A stretch of 64,000 nt of DNA from Stomoxys calcitrans. Its lineage: Eukaryota > Arthropoda > Insecta > Diptera > Muscidae. The translations under genes were made by a program, and so were the position numbers. The stretch lies in contig NC_081556.1 in NCBI RefSeq assembly GCF_963082655.1, positions 2,765,528-2,829,527 on the forward strand. Reading direction: 5' to 3'. Below the pieces are notes generated by a model. That model made no database searches. It was not told the origin of the DNA and was given only the letters and a program-made list of their open reading frames with translations. This document shows, in pieces, positions 55,201 to 64,000 of this stretch (position 1 is the first letter of the stretch; the number at the start of each line of letters is the position of its first letter).

Positions 55201-57127
55201 TGCCTGACACTTGACATTAGCTCTTCTTCACTTGATTTAAATAAAAACGACACACATTTGTAATGCATTATTGCAAATTAGATATGAAATTTTGAAAGTT
55301 TTTCCTGCCATCATATTCCAAATGAAATGTTTGTTATGTTTAAATGATTTGAACAAAGTGTCAGTCTCGCCTAAATATCATCAATGTGGTTCCCCCTTTA
55401 TACAAACATGCACAGTTAGCAGACATGTTTTCCCACAACACACAAGAAAACAAATGTAGCCAATAGCTCCATGTTTTAATTTTAGGCTAAAAAATACTTA
55501 AAAATAGTTTTAAGGCATGAAAACGCAGACACAATGTCCCAGTCATGGACCCCCATCAGAGAAATAGAAGTGGAGACAGGGAGAAAAAACGACAACAGGA
55601 ACAAGCCAATAGAGTGTAGCACAGACAATTCTATGACGCCACAATGGCATAAATGCAATTGAATCTTTTCTATCTGAAGTCTCTCGAACGTCCCCATTTC
55701 GCAAGCAGTCGCTATTATTTTGCCTCTGCACAAACAGCAGAGGCATGAGACAATTACCACTACAAAGAAAACACTAACCAAATACACTGACAAATCAACA
55801 ACAAAAAACCCTCCAAGAAAACTGCACAATTTTCTATTTCGTTGCATTTTCGCACACAGAAATCCCGACAAAAGTTTACATTGCGTCTAAAATTTCCACT
55901 TAAGCAAAAACGTTGTTTAAATAGAAGAAAACATGGAATGGCAGAAATGAAAATGGGTGAATACACACACCAACGGCGGCAAGAGATAGAGATGCAGATG
56001 CGTTTGCAAGATTTTAATGAACAAAAAATGTTAAACTAAAATAAAAAAAATATTTGTTTTCAGTGGAAAAAAATAAACAAAACCAACAAAAAAGTAGGAA
56101 GCTTACATCTCTACACACACACACACAGACAAAGTCAAGGGAGACTTGACTCGAAGATGACATGGAATCTTTTGAATGCAGAGCGCAGAGGTTAAAACAC
56201 TTTCAAGTATTCTTGGGCAGACAGTTCACACAAATGAGAAATGAATGTAACAAATGATTTCTGTTTAACTAAAAATGCAGGAAGTTAGGTCATTGCTAAC
56301 TATGTATACTGTTTTTAGGATGCATACTTTTAGGGGAAAATATGTTAAGCGACTTATCTTAATGGAAGAATAAGAAAAAACTTGAAGTAGAGTAATGTAT
56401 TATAATTAAAAAATAAAAAAAAAAATCATAGAGATATTGTATTTAAGTTGGTATTTCAGTTAAACACCATTTTATTATAATGAAAATTTAACAACATTTC
56501 ACATTTGGCAAACTTTTAAAAGTTTTTTTTTCTAATGGTCTCTGGCTGGGCGATATGAAATAATTTTAATACTCGTAGTTGTTTGAATATTGGCGTATCT
56601 CATAGCATAGCATACCTGACACTGTGATGGGTTCAGTAACATTGATTTAAAGTAAATAGGGTGATTAAAATTAATTGAAGAGTCAATAAGAACTCGTCTT
56701 TAGCTTAATAAACTTATGTCCCTTGAAATGATTTTGGGGTTTGCAGTTTACTTACCCTTAGAACATTAAATTCTATCTAATGCCTGATTTTCACGGTGTT
56801 GAATTTATTAACAATAATTGACATTACGAACCTCTTGTCTCTGTCTATTGCACTTCATTGAGGCAATTATTTTTGTCTAGACTCTAAACCAATAAAAAAT
56901 ATGCCCTCTCCAATCATAAAATGTTAAAAAACAGCAACAAAAATTAATTTTCTCTCAATCTAACTTAATGACATCAAGTGAAAGTTAAAAAAGTATCAGA
57001 ATTACCAAATTAAGTCATATTTTGGTAGATATTGGAAACACATGGGCATTTTTCAAAAGGTCATTTTGTAGGAGTTGATTGGCATTCAATTTAATTCAAT
57101 CTTAAAATGTCTCAAAAGTATCACAAA
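55201..57127. other. Non-coding, no feature recognised
   Basis: AT-rich; a short CA tract near 56114-56127. No family resemblance in any frame, including the 129-aa minus frame near 55482-55871. Confidence 0.55.
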
Positions 57128-58170
57128 AAAAAAAAACAACTAAGAGCGTGCAAAGTTCGGACGGGCCGAGTCTTATTTACCCTCCACCATGGATCGCATT
57201 TGTCGAGTTCTAGGCGCGGTATCTCTTTTTAGGCAAACAAAGAATATTGAATAAGAACTGTTATACTATTGGAGCTATATCAAGTTATAGTCCGCTTCGG
57301 ACCATAAATGAATGCTGAATATTGTAGAAGTCATTGTGTAATATTTCAGTTCATTCGGATAAGAATTGCGCCTTGTAGGGGCTCAAGAAGCAAAATCGAG
57401 AGATAGGTTTATATAGGAGCTGTATCAAGCTATTGATCGATTCAGACCACATTAGACGTGCATGTGGAAGGTCATGAGAGAAGCCGTTGTACAAAATTTC
57501 TTCCGAATCGGATGAAAATTGCGCCCTCTAGAGGCTCAAGAAGTCAAGATCTCAGATCGGTTTATATGGCAGCTATATCAGGTTATGTACCGGTTTGCGC
57601 CATGCTTAGCACAGTTATTAGAAGGCATAACAAACAACTTATGCAAAATTTCAGCAAAATCGGATGAGAATTGCGCCCTGTAGAGGCACAAGAAGTCAAG
57701 ACCCAAGATCGGTTTATATGACAGCTACACCAGATTATGAACCGATTTGAATCATACTTAGCACAGTTGTTCGAAGTGATACCAAAACATCACGTGCAAT
57801 ATTTCAGTCAAATCGGAAGAAAATTGCTCCCTCTAGGGGTTCAAGAAGTCAAGACCCAAGATCGGTTTATATGGCAGACATATCAAAACATGGACCGATA
57901 TGGCCCTTTTACAATACCATCCAACCTACACTGATAAGAAGTATTTGTGCAAAATTTCAAGCGCCTAGCTTAACTCCTTCGGAAGTTAGCGTGCTTTCGA
58001 CAGACAGACGGATGGACTGACAGACGCACGGACATATTTAGATCAACTTAAAATTACATGAGGATCAAGTATATATATACTTTATGGGGTCTCAGACGCA
58101 TATATCGATGTGTTACAAACAGAATGACGAAATTAGTATAACCCCATCCTACGGTGGAGGGTATAAAAAT
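57128..58170 (-). mobile_element. 153-element, complete with both ends
   Basis: Right end in reverse at 57138-57210 (gagcgtgcaaagttcgga, ttaccctccaccatggatcg). Monomers follow with 'ggtttatatggcagctatat' cores near 57559 and 57712 (153 bp apart). Left end in reverse finishes with 'aatgacgaaattagtataac' and 'ggtggagggtataaaa' at 58150-58168. The best single reference copy in the window. Confidence 0.93.
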
Positions 58171-60394
58171 AAGCCAAACATTTGAGAAAAACTGTCTAGC
58201 CAATGAGTGGTAATTCCCAAAAATATTGGGGAGCCATTAGACAAAACTACCAATCAAGGGGTCTAGGGTCACGTTGGCTGTAAATAACGATTTTTTGTTT
58301 GTTTGCTAATTTAGAGTCCTTACAACTTTAATTAAAATCTTCAAAATTATGTTATCGATGAAATTTTTGGGGTTTTTCAAAAAGTAAGCTTGAAAAAAAT
58401 ATTGATGTTCAATCTGTCAATGCCTACAATGCTTTAAAAATGAATTTCATATCCAATTGAAGGTTAATATTCCACACCAGGACCTGAATGACATAAGACA
58501 TTGCCGCTTTTAATATTTTACCATTTTCAGCCATTATTAATGAAATGGCGTCTGTGTGTACCTGGCAGAGTCGTTGTGATGCGGCTTGGCTACTACTGCA
58601 AATGATGGCAAACGAATTGCATTGCATGTGCGCTCTTGACTCATGCTGGGCTTCTTCCATTAAAAATGAAAGTTTCCATTGCACTTCATTTCATTTCCTG
58701 CTCATTTCGGTAGGGTTTGCTTTCGATTTATCCATTCAGCAGCGAACGAACAACAGTAACATGAGAACAACGAATTCACAATATTTTCTTTTAATGAACC
58801 TGGCAAAGGCATCAATGAACAAGCAATCAAAACAAAAGCAGAGCAGAGCAAGCATCATCGCCAGCAGTGGCCCAAAACAATTGCTCTCTCTTTAAACGAA
58901 TAGGCGTATGAGAGTGAGAATGGGAGGGGTTAAGGGGACAAGACGGAAAAAGCAATTGCATTGAGATTGTTACCGCACAATTTCATTACCTTTTGCGAAT
59001 GTGTGAATGCAATGGCTGTGAAAAGAGAAAACTATTGAAATGGTGGGGGAGGTGTGGAGTATGGCCAGAAAACCACAGGAGAAAAAGTTTAACGAATTGT
59101 GTGCTTGTGACAATTGCGATTGAACCAGAGCAGCCAAGAAGTTTGCCTCTCCTCCTTTCGACTTTCAGCAGGGCAGGACTATTCCTTTTCTCAGTCTATT
59201 GACAAATGACAATGGCAAATGCTTTGTCTCTTTCCCCTTAGAAGTCCTGTTTGTCTGCACTTTACCCAATATTTGTTCGCTTGGCGCAAAAGTTTGCAAC
59301 CATTGTTGTGATGGCTTGGATTTCACCTTATGCCGTGATGTGACAACAGCAAACTGCTGCTGCTTCAATTTAAAACTGAAGCAGGGAGGAGGGGTTGGCA
59401 AAGCTATGGCATATTGTCGATAAGTCGTCGAAGTCGTAGTAGAAAATGCCAGGCAGGTATTTTGTTTCCAATACATCTATGACGCAGTTGCTGGTTTGCA
59501 TAGCTCATGCTTTATTCGCTATGAAGAGCTAAAGTTTCGATTTCTCCTTTAGTCCCACTCCCCACCTCCCCCTAAAATGGTCTTGTTGCCACAATGACAA
59601 TAACAATTGAGTTGATTGTGTGCTGGGGGAAAATGAAGGAAAAAAAATTAAACTAGAACACCAGAAAAAAAACTGCAAGTTTAAAATTTATCATGAATTC
59701 CACTCTATTCTCTGCTCTCTCTGCCTTCTCCTCTATCAATGGCTCGCAATGACACAGGCAAATATTCAATTTAACACTTTCACTGCAACTTTGCCAAGAA
59801 AAAGTTCAGCCTTAAGGGGAAGCGCAGTGGGCGATGGCAAAGGGGTTGGGCTAAGGGAAATCCGTTTTCAAGGTCTGCTGATGATTTAATGCTTTATTTG
59901 CCGTTTACACCAGAGTTTGATTACTTTTTCGATTAAGGTTAAGGGCTTTTTTTTTTGTTGTTTACAAATGAAGTGGCATTGAATGACTCTGTTGCTCTTG
60001 TAGCTGCAAGTTCAATAAATCGCTGGAAGCGGATGATAAAAAATTGGTGTAGATTGAAATGATTTGCAAAAAAGCTGCCATGTTTGTTACTTGAAGTCTG
60101 TAATTCCATGAAAAATATTACAAGACAACTAGAGTTGAAGTAGAATGATTATTGTTAGCGCCTTTTTTTGGATGAGTATTCGATTGTAGGAAAGATATAT
60201 GGGTCAAGCAATTCAAGTTTAATAATACCATGGTATGGTGACTGATCTAACAGATGCTCAAGTTCCCGTTAGTCATCCATTACATGATACACTGAGGACT
60301 CCATGAGATCTATGGACATGATTATCTTGTGTAATATGCAAGGTTGACCGAGCTAGACTATTTAGGGTAGATACATACATGTCACCCGATTACC
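58171..60394. other. Single-copy-looking non-coding region
   Basis: No TE recognised over about 2.2 kb. Frames up to 116 aa show no domain; they include runs of Gln/Ser/Lys typical of chance frames. Confidence 0.5.
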
Positions 60395-60745
60395 AGTAAA
60401 GTAACTCTCTCTTTGTGTGAAAGATTAAAACCTAAAGTCAATGAAATAATTGGACCCTATCAATGCGGCCTTAGGCCTGGTAAATCCATCCTGGACCAGA
60501 CATTCACACTGCGCCAAATCCTGGAAAAGACCCGAGAAGAATAAATCTACACCTACCATCTCTTTGTTGACTACAAAGCCGCTTTCGAAACCCCTTGGTA
60601 TCCCTGCAAAAATAATAAGACTCTGCAGGATGAAACTTGCTGATACGCGTTCCTCTGTAAGAAAAGGAGTGGGATACACATCGAAACTTGATGTCAGAGA
60701 TTTAAGAATGAGCGCAGAAGATCGGGGCGCATGGATCGCTCGCTT
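60395..60745 (+). mobile_element. RTE-type LINE, reverse transcriptase fragment
   Basis: LCERLKPKVNEIIGPYQCGL, RPGKSILDQTFTLRQILEKT, a stop, then HLFVDYKAAFE, and in the next frame GIPAKIIRLCRMKLADTRSS. Same family as 30490-31935. Truncated at both ends. Confidence 0.87.
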
Positions 60746-60746
60746 G

Positions 60747-60962
60747 GCGGTGGGTTCCTAAGATTCGACCCGACCAAACTTAGCACTCTTTTACTTGTTT
60801 TTGTATATAAATAATAAAATCCTTTCTTATGATTTTCAAATACAGAACTCTTGGGTACATTACACATCTCTTGGGATTACTAATATTTTTCTCCATTTGA
60901 TGCCTTTGTAATGTTTTCGCCCGGGTCGAATCTTGTGAACCCACCATCAGGGATTCTGCTAA
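60747..60962. mobile_element. Pair of inverted 153-element right ends
   Basis: 60749-60799 is a plus-strand right end ('ggtgggttcctaagattcg', 'cttagcactcttttacttg'). 60916-60962 is a minus-strand one ('gcccgggtcgaatcttgtg', 'aacccaccatcagggattct'). They face each other across about 120 bp of unrelated sequence. Confidence 0.78.
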
Positions 60963-62169
60963 AAAATTATACAAAATAATGTGTTCTGCTAAAAATGTAT
61001 CCGTATAAAAATCTATTCATCGTTATCGCCGATGGCATTTATTCCCATTCTTATTCTCAATGTAAACAATCTCATTAAGACTACCTCTCCATATCTCTCT
61101 CTCAATCTCTTTGCCCTACTATTACACCGTTAAACAAACACTGGAGGCCAAATGACTGCTATGCAAAGTGCACATTTACATTTAAATCAAATTAATGTTA
61201 ATCAAAATGTCTTGATGGTGATGGTTTGTGTCCCCACTGTAACAAGATTTATGCATTATGTGAATAACTACACCACATTTATGGTGTGTGATTTATTTCA
61301 TAATTTATGTTTTCCTCTGAAGCTTTAGCTTCCAGCTACGGACACCCAGTTAACCCTATTCCTGAAACTGTTGGCGTTGCCGTTTTGTATTTTTTAGGTT
61401 TCTATAGGCGGCTGTCGTATTCTTCTTTTTTTTGCAAGCACCTACTCATTCATATCAAATGACATTTCGGCCTTAGGCCACGTGTCGGATCTTCGCTCAA
61501 AAGTTTTTTTTTGGTTCGTAAGCACATCGTCTCGCTGGTAGGGACCGCAGGGAAATTCGGTGCTCCCAACAACACTTAACATGACAAATAAACTGAGTGA
61601 AGGAGTGAGTGAGTGAGTGTATGATGGAGTGAGTAAATGAGCGAGCGCGAGCGTGTTGTCATGATTTACAACATTTACAAAAACATTAAGGAAACTAAAG
61701 TAAAGTGAAGAACAACAAAACGACCGCAGAGATAAGTAGAAATGATTTTTTTGTCGCCTTGGCCAAACAACAACTACAATAAACACAATAGTCTTGAAGG
61801 TGCCTCAACTCAAGAAGTGATGGCAATATCTTTTGGCGCATTTACATAAATTTGTTGTTGTTTATATTGTTGGTTGTTGTAAAATTACTTTACTGTAAGT
61901 GTACGTTAGACGAAACACATGAAGACCACAGTCGCAACCAAAATCTCCCTACCCATGCGGAGAAATCTAGGGTGTCCGTTTGGTGGAATATAGCTCTGAG
62001 AGCGAAAATTGCAAATGTTGAAACACTTTGTATATCGCCTGTCGCCTTTTACTCTTGTCTTGTAAGGTGATTTGATGATTAAAGCGCCATTAAAGCTGTC
62101 ACTCTGTTTGCCATTAAACGCCTGCCCCAAGATGAAGTTAAAAACATGCCTAAAGCAAAAGGGAAAAGA
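60963..62169. other. Non-coding, no feature recognised
   Basis: Contains GAGT/GAGC short repeats near 61600-61650. No credible gene. Confidence 0.5.
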
Positions 62170-64000
62170 GCGGTATGATCAGTCAAGGAAGTGATTTTTT
62201 TTTTGGCCCCAGGAACAACAACAAAATTTTTGGGCCAATTTCCTTCTTTTCGGGGCCTTTTCAGGCAGCCAATGGGGACCAAATTGGGCTTTTCATAGAG
62301 ATACTATACAGGCCCAGTATATTATACAAATCTAAATTGAAATTATGCCCCAAACAGGTATATGAAGAACAACAAAACTTGTTGAGCCCACTTTCTTCTT
62401 CTTGGGGCCTTTTGCATGCAGCCATAGGGGCCAATTTCAGTTTTCCTTAAGTAAATTTTAAATAACCAATTGATTTGGGAGGACGGGGCGATTATTTTTC
62501 ATAATGAAAAAGCATCCCAAGTTTGGGGCCTTTGTCTTTTCAATTTGTGGCGCAATTGTTTGGGTCCCACTTTCATAGTGCCTTTTTCCCAGAAGATTAT
62601 CATCTAAATTGTATAATGAAACAAAAACAACGATATTTGGCTTTATTTCATTTTTAAATTTAGGGCTTAATTTCATGTGAAATAGGACTCCAAATTTGGA
62701 AATGAAGGTTAGGTTAGGCAAAATATAGCTTTGGCCGGTCCAAATAAGAATGATATTTTGGCGGTATATAATAAGGCCCCAATGCAATAAAGGCCCAAAA
62801 TGAAGGAAGGCTCCAAAGTTGTATACATAAAAAAACAACGATATTTGGGCCTTTATTTCGTTTTTGGGGCTTTATTTCATTTTGTAATGTAGGGCTTATT
62901 TATTATTTGAAATTTAGGGCTTAATTTTATGTGAAATGGGTCCCCAAATGTGTAAATGAAACAAAACCCCAAAACTAATTTTTGGGGCCTCGTGCCGTTT
63001 TACAAACATTTAAAATAAAACAGACGGCAGCACATTTCGAGAAATTTACTGAGCAATAGTCAATCGTTCACTTATTGGGGCATTATTTCATTTTAACATT
63101 GGGACTTTATTTCATTTAAAATAATACCCAAAAATGTGGGGCCTTATTTCATTTTAGTTCGGGGTATTTTTTCATTTAGTTGTGGCCTTATGTAATTTTT
63201 ACTTTACTTTTTTGGGTTTTTATTTCATATACAATTTGGGAATTTATTGAATTGGGGTCTTTTTCACGCTGGCGACATTTCAGTTTCTTCAGAATTAAAT
63301 TTATTCTCTTTATTTGTTGGCGGTATGAAATAAGGCCCCAATGCAATAAAGACGCAAGCGGAAAATAAAATAAGGCCCCAACTTTTATGCATGAAACACA
63401 GAAAACAATATTTGGGGCTTTATTTTATTTGGAAGCCAACGTAGCTCAGAGGTTAGCATATCCGCCTATGACGCTGAACGTCTGGGTTCGAATTCTGGCG
63501 AGACCATGAGAACAAATTTTCAGCGGTGGCTTTCCCCTCTTAATGTTGGCAACATTTGTGAGGTACTATGCCACTTAAAACTTCTCTCCAAAGAGGTGTC
63601 ACACTGCGGCACGCCGTTCGGACTCGGTTATCATTGAGCTTAAACTTGAATCGGACTGCAATCATTGATAGGTGAGAAGTTTGCCCCTGTTCTTTAGTGG
63701 AATGTTCATGGGAAAATTTGCATTTGCATTTCATTTGTTGGGGCTTTATTACATTTTAGAAGTTAGAGCTTACTTGCATATGAATTAAATCCCCATATTT
63801 AGAAATGAAACAAAGCTAGTTTTTTGGGGATTATTTCGTTATGCTAAAATAGTGGAGTTTCTTCACACAGGAAGCAAAAGCTTACTTTACTGTTACCATT
63901 TATTGGTACATTATTTAATTTTCAAATTGAGGCCTGATTCCATGGTAGTACATGGGGCATATGAAACAATGCTCCAAATTTTGGGGTCTTATGTCATTAT
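62170..64000. repeat. Degenerate ~23-bp repeat field, GGGGCYTTATTTCATTTT
   Basis: Units such as ggggccttatttcatttt and ggggcattatttcatttt recur, along with the complement aaataaggcccc. The best-ordered part is 63077-63250, where successive units start about 23-37 bp apart. A longer segment, 'ttggcggtat' to 'ccccaatgcaataaa', is present at 62758-62791 and 63317-63350. Runs past the window end. Family not recognised. Confidence 0.75.
63433..63730 (+). mobile_element. tRNA-derived SINE, near full length, inside the 23-bp repeat field
   Basis: Head 'gccaacgtagctcagaggtt', B-box GGTTCGAATTC, body with a deletion of the 'tataaaaagg' segment, tail 'tttgcatttgcat'. Repeat-field sequence continues on both sides, so the SINE inserted into it. 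Confidence 0.9.

Overview
This is AT-rich insect nuclear DNA, most likely from a calyptrate fly (Muscidae such as Stomoxys or Musca, or a close relative). The evidence is a spliced animal-type gene with introns of 8 and 13 kb, tRNA-derived SINEs, several LINE families, and many copies of a repeat family whose ends read like 'ataccctccaccat...' and 'ttcggccgggccgaa', which I associate with muscid genomes. The species is inferred; no marker in the window fixes it. There are no bacterial, organellar, rRNA or CRISPR features.  Only one host gene is well supported. It lies on the minus strand from 48689 down to 25449 and encodes a leucine-rich-repeat (LRR) type I membrane protein of about 765 aa. 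The three coding exons are 48689-47823, 34885-34725 and 26718-25449. They join in frame at consensus GT/AG sites, and the joins fall inside LRR units. The order is signal peptide, LRRNT cysteine cap, about 13-14 LRRs, an LRRCT cap with an unusual acidic/serine-rich insert, one transmembrane helix, and a cytoplasmic tail ending in Gly/Ser-rich sequence and a hydrophobic PDZ-ligand-like terminus. This is the architecture of neuronal and epithelial cell-surface LRR proteins such as Drosophila Capricious and Tartan. I could not assign an ortholog.  The rest is mostly transposable-element (TE) debris and AT-rich single-copy DNA. Left part (1-24.8 kb): LINE fragments, SINEs, a mariner-type MITE and many copies of an element built on a 153-bp internal tandem monomer (called the 153-element here). 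Gene part (25.4-48.7 kb): the introns hold nested RTE and other LINE pieces, SINEs and 153-elements. Right part (48.7-64 kb): a TE-free upstream region with a recurring near-palindromic 19-bp motif, then 153-elements, another LINE, a long (TTTTA)n array, single-copy sequence, an RTE fragment, and from 62.2 kb an unrecognised degenerate ~23-bp repeat field.  The points most worth following up are the 153-bp monomer family, with its fixed period, fold-back copies and CTCF-like cores; the near-palindromic motif cluster just upstream of the LRR gene; a CTCF-like site downstream of the gene; and the nested and mosaic TE junctions. No unambiguous new biological system is visible.
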